Source of the DNA: Thermoplasmata archaeon
Lineage (GTDB): Archaea > Thermoplasmatota > Thermoplasmata > Sysuiplasmatales > Sysuiplasmataceae
Length of the DNA: 10,861 nucleotides
NCBI GenBank assembly: GCA_021811925.1
Contig: JAKAPY010000046.1
Coordinates: 1 to 10,861, forward strand
Direction of reading: 5' to 3'
This document shows, in pieces, positions 1-5,609 of this stretch (position 1 is the first letter of the stretch; each line of letters starts with the position of its first letter). Made by a program: the position numbers and the translations under genes. The notes under the pieces were generated by a model. That model saw only the letters and a program-made list of their open reading frames with translations. It was not told where the DNA came from and did no database searches.

Positions 1-33
1 CATATGTCCTGCTCAGAAAGATTCCTTCTCATG
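1..33 (-). CDS. Possible start of a gene running off the left edge
   Basis: On the minus strand an ATG at 33-31 opens a frame that stays open to the window edge (MRRNLSEQDI...). It lies 10 nt beyond the TAG stop of the DUF4129-like gene, and a G-rich Shine-Dalgarno-like AGGGG precedes it by about 8 nt. This spacing is what a co-transcribed next gene would show. Ten residues are too few to identify the product. In other archaea DUF4129 proteins often neighbour MoxR-type AAA ATPases, DUF58 proteins or transglutaminase-like membrane proteins, so one of these is a reasonable guess, but nothing visible here decides it. Confidence 0.35.
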
Positions 34-43
34 CCGCTGACCC

Positions 44-943
44 CTAATTTCTAAGTTCGCTCACAACGTTCTTCAGCAAAGCCAGTGCAGACTGCCTTTC
101 CTCTTCTGTTATAGGATGAAGGCTGAATTTCGCCTCTTCGTAAAGGTAGGTGAGTTCATTCACTGTCCCGGGGTTCAGGCCGAGGGCGGTGACCGCCCCA
201 TTTCCAAACTCCCTGGGCGTGAATGTCAGCCTGTCGAGTGCGCCTGCCATCCCGAGTCTCATCCTCATCTCCCTGTACACTTCAATGACTCCCTTCCTGG
301 GATCTTTTCCCTGCTCAATCTCGCCTATCTGTCTCTCGACTGCCGTTGCCAGGCCAGACCGGTTATCCATCCTCGGATAGTCTTCCTCCCTGTCCGGCTT
401 GACAAGTACATATATGCCAATTCCAACCAGCACAGCAACCGTGATCATAAGCGGCACGAACAGGAAGAAGGCGAAGAGCTGGACCATATCGGCTGCAAAA
501 CCGCTCCCCGTCGTCGTCGATGTCGAGTTCTGACTTACTGTGTTGTTGACCGTATGTATTGGATTAAAGTGGGCAATGCCGGAGAACGCGCCAAGCCTTG
601 TCCCAATAAGAACCATCGCAAGCACTACCAACAGTGCCAATACAGCGCCAAGCTGCGACCTTTTCTGGACATTGACGTTCGCATGTGAAACACTGGGCTT
701 GCCGGAGAGCAGCAGCGTTATGAGCTGCATGACGAGGAGAATGACGAGTATTACAATTAAAACGGTGAAAAGGAAGCCCGCCAGTCCGATGATTGAAAGA
801 AAAGGCAGTCCCGTTGCCACTCCACTGACAGTCAGGGGGCCCTGCATCGATGAAATTATGATCCCTGCTGCTATCACCGATGAGATGAGCGCTATCGCGG
901 TAATAATGAATCTCGGAGGAGACGATTCGCGTCTGGCTGCCAT
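44..943 (-). CDS. Membrane protein with C-terminal DUF4129-like domain
   Basis: A 299-residue integral membrane protein. Hydrophobic segments lie near residues 11-32, 50-79, 98-117 and 151-182. A Ser/Thr/Asn-rich loop (about 133-148, NNTVSQNSTSTTTGSG) before the last helix is probably extracytoplasmic and possibly glycosylated. After the last helix a charged soluble tail runs from 183 to 299. Its pattern (DPRKGVIEVYREMRMRLG at 214-231, LTFTPREFG at 239-247, VNELTYLYEEAKFS at 261-274) matches the DUF4129 domain family, which typically ends membrane proteins encoded beside MoxR ATPase, DUF58 and transglutaminase-like genes. Function in that family is poorly defined; a role in envelope protein assembly is often supposed. 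The ATG at 943-941 is favoured because a TATA-like box lies about 32 nt upstream, giving an almost leaderless mRNA. A second gene may follow at 33. Domain identity is moderately sure, function unknown. Confidence 0.75.
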   Translation of the reverse strand: MAARRESSPPRFIITAIALISSVIAAGIIISSMQGPLTVSGVATGLPFLSIIGLAGFLFTVLIVILVILLVMQLITLLLSGKPSVSHANVNVQKRSQLGAVLALLVVLAMVLIGTRLGAFSGIAHFNPIHTVNNTVSQNSTSTTTGSGFAADMVQLFAFFLFVPLMITVAVLVGIGIYVLVKPDREEDYPRMDNRSGLATAVERQIGEIEQGKDPRKGVIEVYREMRMRLGMAGALDRLTFTPREFGNGAVTALGLNPGTVNELTYLYEEAKFSLHPITEEERQSALALLKNVVSELRN

Positions 944-971
944 CGTGTGCCCTAAACATCTTCCGCGCTTA

Positions 972-979
972 GTATTTAT
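972..979 (-). promoter_or_regulatory. TATA-like box of the DUF4129-like gene
   Basis: Read on the minus strand, ATAAATAC is centred about 32 nt before the ATG at 943. An archaeal start site about 25 nt downstream of the box would leave a leader of only some 5-8 nt. The 78-nt gap is shared with the divergent gene at 1022. On the plus strand the same AT-rich patch (GTATTTAT) could serve that gene, placing its start near 1000, just before the AAGGTG at 1006-1011. Confidence 0.45.
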
Positions 980-1021
980 GCCGGAACCGATGATATTGGC
1001 AATCTAAGGTGTTCCTGAATC

Positions 1022-1723
1022 GTGAAGCTGATAGTAATAGGCGGAGGCTGCTTCGGGACGATACAGACAGGAAGACTCCTCAAGGCAATGGAAAGGGGGG
1101 CGATTGACAGGGCAACCGTCGTCATTGTCGACAGGAACAGCGATCCGCCAGCCAGGAAGGAATTTGGCATGATGAAGGATGTTGAGTTTGCCAAGTCCGA
1201 CTGGTTTGATTATCTGAGAGCCTATTTCCAGGGGGACGGCAGATCGGCGGGTGACCAGATAATACCTGCCCACATCGCACCCCATCTCCTCTTCGAGGTC
1301 GCGGCTAGCGCAATCCATGAGGGCACAGGGAGAAAGGTCGAGCCGGAGCCTGTCGGGAAAGAGTTCAACCTTCCGTTCGAGAAGGAAGGCGCAGGAAGTG
1401 TCAGGTACATAAGCGCTGCAGCCTGGCTCTGCCCTTTTGCATGCATTGAGCCGGACGTCTGCCCTGCAACAAGGGGACCCAGAAGCTGGGATCTAAGCAG
1501 TCTGGTCCCCAAGGTCATGGGGGACAGCGTCGACGCGTCAATCGTCTTCAAGACGACTCACTTCGCATGGGGTGTGGGCACCATTCCCTGCGACCTGATT
1601 TCGTCGTCATACGACTCCGTCATAGGCATGGTCAACGGCGCAGACAGCGGCCGCATCTTTCACGTTGCTGTAGCCACGACAAGCAACTGCCATGGCGTTG
1701 TCGGCAGGCTAAAAATACAGTAG
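1022..1723 (+). CDS. Unrecognised Rossmann-like protein with conserved-looking Cys cluster
   Basis: A 233-residue soluble protein. It starts at GTG (1022), with an SD-like AAGGTG at 1006-1011, 10 nt upstream. The N-terminus (KLIVIGGGCFG at residues 2-12, then VVIVDRN at 33-39) has the strand, glycine loop, helix and acidic strand-end of a Rossmann fold, so a dinucleotide or similar ligand is likely. The middle holds a striking block, WLCPFACIEPDVCPATRGPR (135-154), with Cys137, Cys141 and Cys147 in a C-x3-C-x5-C pattern. Further cysteines are Cys10, Cys190 and Cys223 (SNCHG). The spacing could bind a metal or an Fe-S cluster, but this is inference. No transmembrane segment is seen. I do not recognise a named family and assign no reaction. 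It stands alone on its strand and converges on the HTH regulator gene, with 6 nt between the two stops. Confidence 0.8.
   Translation: MKLIVIGGGCFGTIQTGRLLKAMERGAIDRATVVIVDRNSDPPARKEFGMMKDVEFAKSDWFDYLRAYFQGDGRSAGDQIIPAHIAPHLLFEVAASAIHEGTGRKVEPEPVGKEFNLPFEKEGAGSVRYISAAAWLCPFACIEPDVCPATRGPRSWDLSSLVPKVMGDSVDASIVFKTTHFAWGVGTIPCDLISSSYDSVIGMVNGADSGRIFHVAVATTSNCHGVVGRLKIQ
1712..1716 (-). terminator. Possible T-tract terminator of the HTH gene
   Basis: Read on the minus strand, TATTTTTA follows the TGA of the HTH gene by about 13 nt. Archaeal termination commonly needs only a short U-rich run. The tract lies inside the last codons of the convergent gene, so it may simply be coding sequence. Confidence 0.3.
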
Positions 1724-1729
1724 CCGAAA

Positions 1730-2104
1730 TCACTCTTCACAGATGTGGCAGGTGTCCACGTCAACCCCGGGCTCCATGACATGATGCATTTCGCACATCA
1801 GCCTGTTCTTCCGTATGAACCGGGTGAGGTCGCTCAGGACGGTCGCAGCCCTCACGCTGTCGCTGCTCCCCTGAATTGTCCCCGCGAGTTCAGATATCCT
1901 CTCCCTGATGTATGGTGTCTCCAGGTATGCAATGTTGCGTGCGCGTGCCCCGGTCATGTAGTTGCTGACCGCGGACTGTGTCACGCCAAGCAGTGCTGCC
2001 ACTTCGGACTGGTTCATCCTGCCGCTGAGAATCAGCTCTTTCGCCAGCATGGCGCGGAGAGCAGGAATTACCGCGATTGCTTCCAGTTCAGATGGGAGAT
2101 GCAT
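1730..2104 (-). CDS. COG2522-like HTH transcriptional regulator with C-terminal Cys/His motif
   Basis: A 124-residue DNA-binding protein. Residues 1-25 (LPSELEAIAVIPALRAMLAK) and the helix-turn-helix at about 31-52 (MNQSEVAALLGVTQSAVSNYM) closely resemble the archaeal single-domain regulators of the COG2522 type. In some archaea this HTH is fused to a ThiN domain; no such fusion is present here. The C-terminus carries C104-x2-H107 and C119-x2-C122, a plausible zinc or redox site. The ATG at 2104-2102 lies about 28 nt below a TATA-like box, so the mRNA is probably leaderless. A near-palindrome between box and start could be its own operator. The gene lies 143 nt downstream of infB on the same strand but appears to have its own promoter. 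Target genes are unknown. Confidence 0.85.
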   Translation of the reverse strand: MHLPSELEAIAVIPALRAMLAKELILSGRMNQSEVAALLGVTQSAVSNYMTGARARNIAYLETPYIRERISELAGTIQGSSDSVRAATVLSDLTRFIRKNRLMCEMHHVMEPGVDVDTCHICEE

Positions 2105-2113
2105 CGGAACTCA

Positions 2114-2125
2114 AAGTGTACAGTT
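2114..2125. promoter_or_regulatory. Near-palindrome, candidate operator of the HTH gene
   Basis: AAGTGTACAGTT equals its reverse complement at 10 of 12 positions, around a perfect TGTACA core. It lies between the TATA-like box (2129-2136) and the predicted transcription start (about 2107) of the HTH gene, where a bound dimer would block initiation. Autorepression is inferred from position only. Confidence 0.4.
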
Positions 2126-2128
2126 ACT

Positions 2129-2136
2129 CTATTAAC
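2129..2136 (-). promoter_or_regulatory. TATA-like box of the HTH gene
   Basis: On the minus strand GTTAATAG, preceded by a purine-rich AGAAAA stretch that could act as BRE, is centred about 28 nt before the ATG at 2104. This predicts a leaderless or nearly leaderless transcript. Confidence 0.5.
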
Positions 2137-2186
2137 TTTTCTGATTGCTTTTTCAGCCATCCCGCTGCGGAGGTTCGCGTTCTGGC

Positions 2187-2193
2187 AATAAAA
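2187..2193 (-). terminator. Possible T-rich terminator after infB
   Basis: Reading on from the infB stop on the minus strand, a TTTTATT run appears about 55 nt downstream, the most U-rich stretch before the HTH promoter. No hairpin is evident. It would end the ribosomal-protein/ndk/infB transcript, but the signal is weak. Confidence 0.25.
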
Positions 2194-2247
2194 CATTCCA
2201 AATGCAGGCAAATGGGAAAGGCAAAGGCGGACGGGTAAATCCGGCGC

Positions 2248-3996
2248 TTATCTTCCCCAGAAGGGATCCTGCTTTCTCCTTATGGCAAGCAGCTCCTCAA
2301 AAATCTGCCCTTCGTCGAAGTTGAGCTCCTCTCTCTGTATCGACCTTGCATGCGACTCCGGTATGTCCGCATAGAGCACATCGCCCTCGGATATCTGCCT
2401 TCCAACGGTAGGCCCCTCGATTGCCACCGCGACCTCCTCGCCGGCCTTTGCCTCAGTCCTCGTCTGCTCACCGACGCGTATGCTCCTTACCCTTCCCACT
2501 TCGCGCCCTTCATGGTTAATAAGCGAAATCCCCTGCACAAGTGTGCCCGCAAGTATCCTAGTCCCGACGATCGCAGGCTTGCTTATCCTGAATGTGTGGT
2601 TTGGCATCAGCAGCAGCTTGCACGGGAAGACGATCTCCTTCCTCTTCTTCTGCATCTTCTCCTGGACCTTCTGCTCCTGCCACTTCTGGTAATTGTCTAT
2701 CAGCGTGTAGATAACATCACCAGATATCACCTTCACGTCGCTCGACAGGAGCGCCTCGTTTGCCTCTGGAAGAATTGGAACATTGAACGCCATTATCACT
2801 TTTTCAAGCTCCTCGTTCTTTGAAGAGCGATCGACAACATCCCTCCTTGTCACCGGCCCGACCTGCCCTTCCTCGATCCTGACGCCCTTCTCCCTTGCTT
2901 CCATGAGCAGCGCCTCCAGAGAACCGAGTGCATCCGTCTTCACCAGAATCCCCGTTTCGTCAAATTCGACCGTGACAGAGCTTTCCTTGAGTATTGTCTC
3001 CTCGACCTCGGAGGAATCCTTCCTGTACGCATGCAGCGGAGAGCCCGCAGCTATTCCCTCCGTGTCCTGCAGGAGAAGCTTTACACCCGCCGCAGCCGAA
3101 ACAGAGTTGAAAGGCGCAAACCTTTCCTTCGGATCCTTCGTTTCGTGCAGCGGTCTTGTTTTGAAAATACCCCTGACCCTGGTGGCCATGATGCCGCCCT
3201 TTGTTCCGAACGCGACCCTGTCCCCGGTTTTCAGCGTTCCGGAGTATATTATCGTGTCCGCCGTCGTGCCGAACCCCTTCTCCTCCTTGACCTCAAGGAC
3301 CGTCCCTGCGGCAGGGCCGTCTTCGGTGTCCAGCCTGCCCTCCAGGTACCTCTGGGCAAGTCCCACAAGAACGAGCAGCAGGTCGGGTATGCCATCCCTG
3401 CTCTTTGCACTGAGCGGAACGATCGCCACGTTCTTCGTGAAGTCGGTAATCCTGTCGTATCTCTCGGCAGAAAATCCAAGTGTGCTCAGGTCGCCTATTA
3501 TGCTGTACAATGCCTCGTCGAGCCTGGTGGCGACTTCCTCCCTCTGCTCCTTGACAAGCGTGACAAACGGCTCATAGCTCTTCGAACGCCATCCCTCTAT
3601 CAGGTCAATCTTGTTTGCCGCTATCACGAAAGGTGTCTTGTATCTCTTCAGCAGCCTGAGAGACTCCGTCGTCTGCGGCATTATGCCCTCCCTGACATCA
3701 ATGACAACAACCGCCAGATCTGACAGCGCACTGCCTCTTGCCCTCATGGAGACGAAGGCATGATGCCCCGGCGTGTCAATGAAAAGAAGTCCCGGGACGG
3801 TGAAATTCGGGTTTTTGACTATTTTCTCGCATAGCCTTACCACCCTGTCGATGGGGACTTCCGTGGCCCCAATGCCCTGCGTGATTCCGCCCGATTCCCC
3901 TGCTGCTACGTAGCTTCCCCTGATTGCATCAAGTATCGTCGTCTTTCCGTGGTCGACATGACCCATGACAGTGACTATTGGCTGCCTGATGGTCAC
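2248..3996 (-). CDS. infB: Translation initiation factor aIF5B (IF-2 homologue)
   Basis: A 582-residue GTPase that promotes ribosomal subunit joining and initiator tRNA positioning. The G domain shows G1 GHVDHGKT (12-19), G3 DTPGH (74-78), G4 NKID (128-131) and G5 SAK (196-198). A beta-barrel domain II (about 225-330), domain III (about 340-440), a charged linker helix (about 437-455, WQEQKVQEKMQKKRKE) and domain IV (about 456-560) follow, and the protein ends in the DPFWG typical of aIF5B. Length is normal for an archaeal aIF5B, and the G domain carries no intein, although inteins occur in some archaeal homologues. Translation starts at GTG (3996-3994), directly before the conserved RQPIVTVMGHVDHG, with GAGGG 7 nt upstream overlapping the end of ndk. 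It is the last gene of the five-gene operon, 9 nt after the ndk stop. Confidence 0.97.
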   Translation of the reverse strand: MTIRQPIVTVMGHVDHGKTTILDAIRGSYVAAGESGGITQGIGATEVPIDRVVRLCEKIVKNPNFTVPGLLFIDTPGHHAFVSMRARGSALSDLAVVVIDVREGIMPQTTESLRLLKRYKTPFVIAANKIDLIEGWRSKSYEPFVTLVKEQREEVATRLDEALYSIIGDLSTLGFSAERYDRITDFTKNVAIVPLSAKSRDGIPDLLLVLVGLAQRYLEGRLDTEDGPAAGTVLEVKEEKGFGTTADTIIYSGTLKTGDRVAFGTKGGIMATRVRGIFKTRPLHETKDPKERFAPFNSVSAAAGVKLLLQDTEGIAAGSPLHAYRKDSSEVEETILKESSVTVEFDETGILVKTDALGSLEALLMEAREKGVRIEEGQVGPVTRRDVVDRSSKNEELEKVIMAFNVPILPEANEALLSSDVKVISGDVIYTLIDNYQKWQEQKVQEKMQKKRKEIVFPCKLLLMPNHTFRISKPAIVGTRILAGTLVQGISLINHEGREVGRVRSIRVGEQTRTEAKAGEEVAVAIEGPTVGRQISEGDVLYADIPESHARSIQREELNFDEGQIFEELLAIRRKQDPFWGR

Positions 3997-4005
3997 GGTT
4001 AGCCC

Positions 4006-4458
4006 TCATTCTATAAGCCACTCTGATCCGATCTTACTGTATTCCAGTATTTCATAGTCGTTGAAGATTAAGTTGATTTCCCGCTGGGCGGAACTGATTG
4101 AATCGGAACCATGTATGACATTCTTGCCCGGATGAAGCGCAAAATCTCCCCTTACGGTCCCGGGCAGCGCTTCAGCGGGATTCGTCTTGCCCATGAGAGA
4201 CCGGACGGCACCGACAGCGCCTTCTCCCTCCCAAACCATGCATACAACCGGCCCGGAGGTTATGTACTTGATAAGCCCGTCGTAGAACTGTTTTCCCTTG
4301 TGTTCCGCATAGAAGCGTTCCGCTATGTCCTTCGGTATATGGTACATCTTGACTGCTATGGCCTTCAGGCCCCTTCTTTCTATCCTGCCGATGATTTCTC
4401 CAATAAGGGAGCGCTGAACGCCATCGGGCTTGACCATGACAAAAGTCTTCTCTATCAT
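4006..4458 (-). CDS. ndk: Nucleoside diphosphate kinase
   Basis: A 150-residue enzyme that moves the gamma-phosphate of NTPs onto NDPs through a phosphohistidine, keeping GTP and other NTP pools balanced. The N-terminus EKTFVMVKPDGVQR (3-16) and the active-site block NVIHGSDS (113-120, catalytic His116) are diagnostic. Substrate-contacting residues of the family, Lys10, Arg86, Thr92 (in GKTNP) and Arg103, are in place. Length is normal. It starts at ATG (4458-4456), 7 nt after the rpl24e stop, with only a weak SD-like AGTGAAGAT. Its place between ribosomal proteins and aIF5B is a conserved euryarchaeal arrangement and suggests matching of GTP supply to translation, though that link is inferred. 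Confidence 0.97.
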   Translation of the reverse strand: MIEKTFVMVKPDGVQRSLIGEIIGRIERRGLKAIAVKMYHIPKDIAERFYAEHKGKQFYDGLIKYITSGPVVCMVWEGEGAVGAVRSLMGKTNPAEALPGTVRGDFALHPGKNVIHGSDSISSAQREINLIFNDYEILEYSKIGSEWLIE

Positions 4459-4465
4459 AGAATCT

Positions 4466-4816
4466 TCACTTGTCGGCCCCTTCGCCTTCGGTCTCCTGCG
4501 CGGGTTCCTCTTCCTTCTTCTGCCCGCCTGCCTCTTCGGGTGCCTTTTCCTCCCTCACCTTCGAGGGCATTCTCTTCGGTGCGTAGACCCTGGCTGCGGT
4601 CGCCTTCTGTTTTGGCGCCCTGTCCTTCCATCTTGAAGCGGATCTGCTCAGCGTGGACCATTTCGTATCCTGCGGAACACGACCGAGGCTTACGAAATTC
4701 TGGTAGCACTTGTGCTTGTCAAAGTAGAAGACGGTGCCATCAACCCTGATATACATCTTGCCCGTGCCGGGCTCTATAGAATTGCCGCAGAAATTGCAGT
4801 TTCTCCTCTCTGCCAT
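4466..4816 (-). CDS. rpl24e: Ribosomal protein L24e with acidic/Lys C-terminal extension
   Basis: A 116-residue large-subunit protein. I place the start at the ATG 4816-4814 because a good SD (GAGGTG) lies 6 nt upstream and the family begins there; the frame is open further upstream to 4909 but overlaps rps28e. The core (residues 5-66) shows RNCNFCGNSIEPGTGKMYIR and the following DGTVFYF...KCYQNF and LGR...W blocks typical of L24e. Cys7 and Cys10 form the first half of the zinc site. In the second half, which is normally C-x3-C (FCSSKC), this protein has FDKHKC: Cys37 is kept, the other position is Asp33, and His35 lies between. The last ~45 residues are Lys/Glu/Ala-rich low complexity, making the protein much longer than the usual 60-70 residues. 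It lies 10 nt after rps28e. Confidence 0.93.
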   Translation of the reverse strand: MAERRNCNFCGNSIEPGTGKMYIRVDGTVFYFDKHKCYQNFVSLGRVPQDTKWSTLSRSASRWKDRAPKQKATAARVYAPKRMPSKVREEKAPEEAGGQKKEEEPAQETEGEGADK

Positions 4817-4826
4817 ATGCTTCACC

Positions 4827-5036
4827 TCATCGTATGGAGAGCTTGCGCGCTTCCCTTGCAGTCTCCCGGAGCATGAGTGTGTCTCCCACCCTGACGGGAC
4901 CCATGACATTCCTTGTTATGATCCGGCCCTTGTCCTTTCCATCGAGGACCCTGACCTTGACCTGGGTCGCTTCCCCTGTCATGCCTGTCCTGCCGATGAT
5001 TTCGACGACTTCAGCCGGAATGCTATCGTCTGGCAA
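4827..5036 (-). CDS. rps28e: Ribosomal protein S28e
   Basis: A 69-residue small-subunit protein with an OB-like fold. The signatures EVVEIIGRTGMTGEATQVKV (9-28) and RNVMGPVRVGDTLMLRETAR (42-61), plus the basic end, identify it with confidence. The start must be TTG (5036-5034): reading upstream in frame the codons are ACT, TCA and then TGA, and the next in-frame ATG is residue 19, inside the conserved core. The SD is a full match to the archaeal 16S tail (GGTGATC) 4 nt before the TTG. The stop codon of rpl7ae lies inside this SD, so the genes are tightly coupled, with 6 nt between them and in the same frame. Confidence 0.96.
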   Translation of the reverse strand: MPDDSIPAEVVEIIGRTGMTGEATQVKVRVLDGKDKGRIITRNVMGPVRVGDTLMLRETAREARKLSIR

Positions 5037-5042
5037 AGTTGA

Positions 5043-5420
5043 TCACCCTTGCTTCTTTACCTTTTTCAGCTCTTCGAGCACGGCATCCAGTGTCTGTTTA
5101 GCCTTCCCGGCGTCCACAATCGCAATGGATGCGGTCGGCTTGTCAAGTCCTGCCGCCGTACCGAGTTCGGCCTTTTTCGGCACGTATGCATATGCGATGT
5201 TCTTCTCCTCGCAAAGCAACGGAAGGTGGGCAAGAATCTCTGGGGGGTCCACGTCCTCCGCCATAATGACGAGGGCGGTCTCCCCGCGCTCAATGACTTT
5301 TGTCACTTCATTCGTTCCTTTCCTGAGTTTCCCGCCGTCCTTGACGAGCTCCACTACCTGGTATATCTTTTCTGAGAGTTCCGAAGGAACCTCGAATCTT
5401 ACAAATGCTGCTTTTGCCAA
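5043..5420 (-). CDS. rpl7ae: Ribosomal protein L7Ae, kink-turn binding protein
   Basis: A 125-residue RNA-binding protein of the large subunit, which in archaea also serves in box C/D and H/ACA RNPs and RNase P by binding kink-turns. The RNA-contact motif GGKLRKGTNEVTKVIERG (29-46) and the core AEDVDPPEILAHLPLLCEEK (54-73) are canonical, followed by the KAELGTAAG segment. The start is TTG (5420-5418): the preceding in-frame codon is TAG, and no in-frame ATG occurs until residue 53. A GAGGT SD lies 6 nt upstream. It is the first gene of the rpl7ae–rps28e–rpl24e–ndk–infB operon. Unlike most promoters here, its TATA box predicts a leader of about 50 nt, which can fold into a kink-turn-like hairpin. 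Confidence 0.97.
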   Translation of the reverse strand: MAKAAFVRFEVPSELSEKIYQVVELVKDGGKLRKGTNEVTKVIERGETALVIMAEDVDPPEILAHLPLLCEEKNIAYAYVPKKAELGTAAGLDKPTASIAIVDAGKAKQTLDAVLEELKKVKKQG

Positions 5421-5425
5421 CTAAA

Positions 5426-5467
5426 TACCTCTTTCTGATGCCAATGCATCTTCATCAATCACAGGCA
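5426..5467 (-). promoter_or_regulatory. Kink-turn-like hairpin in the rpl7ae leader
   Basis: On the minus strand the leader can form an inner stem GATGC/GCATC (5450-5446 with 5441-5437, loop ATTG). It is flanked by a possible A-A pair (5451, 5436) and tandem sheared G-A pairs (5453-5434 and 5452-5435). A three-base GAT bulge (5456-5454) comes next, then two T-A pairs, an asymmetric loop, and an outer stem TGCCT/AGGTA (5467-5463 with 5430-5426). The 5' strand holds TGATGA, like a box C core. The outer stem uses bases of the SD (GAGGT). L7Ae binds kink-turns and is reported to bind a kink-turn in its own leader in Sulfolobus. Here autoregulation is an inference, and the helix on the bulge side is imperfect. 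Confidence 0.45.
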
Positions 5468-5495
5468 CCCTTTCCCGGTACCACAAATCACCGTC

Positions 5496-5504
5496 AATAT
5501 AAAC
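5496..5504 (-). promoter_or_regulatory. Promoter of the rpl7ae–infB operon
   Basis: On the minus strand TGTTTATATTG contains a good archaeal TATA box (TTTATATT), with a purine-rich BRE-like AAAGAAA just upstream. Start of transcription would fall near 5474, leaving about 54 nt of leader before the TTG at 5420. Confidence 0.65.
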
Positions 5505-5577
5505 ATTTCTTTGCTGTTTACTAGGTTTGGGTTATGTATTCCGAACTCGCCACCGATGGTCCTGGAGACTGGAAAAG

Positions 5578-5585
5578 ATAATTAA
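5578..5585 (+). promoter_or_regulatory. TATA box of the DMT transporter gene
   Basis: ATAATTAA, preceded by the BRE-like GGAAAAG, is centred about 27-28 nt before the ATG at 5610, the spacing expected for a leaderless mRNA. No SD precedes the ATG, in agreement. Confidence 0.6.
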
Positions 5586-5609
5586 ACAGCCTGAACTCAG
5601 CCTACAGCA

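Noticed and set aside
2783..3577. 264-codon open frame opposite infB on the plus strand
   Set aside because: It is Ser/Pro/Val-rich shadow translation of the well-supported aIF5B gene, with no SD, promoter or recognisable domain.
2248..3996. Intein in aIF5B
   Set aside because: The G-domain motifs and spacing are continuous and the total length is normal.
4817..4909. N-terminal extension of the L24e frame up to 4909
   Set aside because: It overlaps rps28e, has no family resemblance, and the internal ATG at 4816 has a strong SD and begins the conserved domain.
5431..5461. Box C/D sRNA on the minus strand (TGATGA present)
   Set aside because: There is no box D (CTGA) at usable spacing and no second C'/D' pair; the motif is better explained as part of the rpl7ae leader hairpin.
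5534..5581. 15-codon ORF upstream of the DMT transporter
   Set aside because: It has no SD and no promoter at suitable distance, and its end coincides with the TATA box of the transporter gene.
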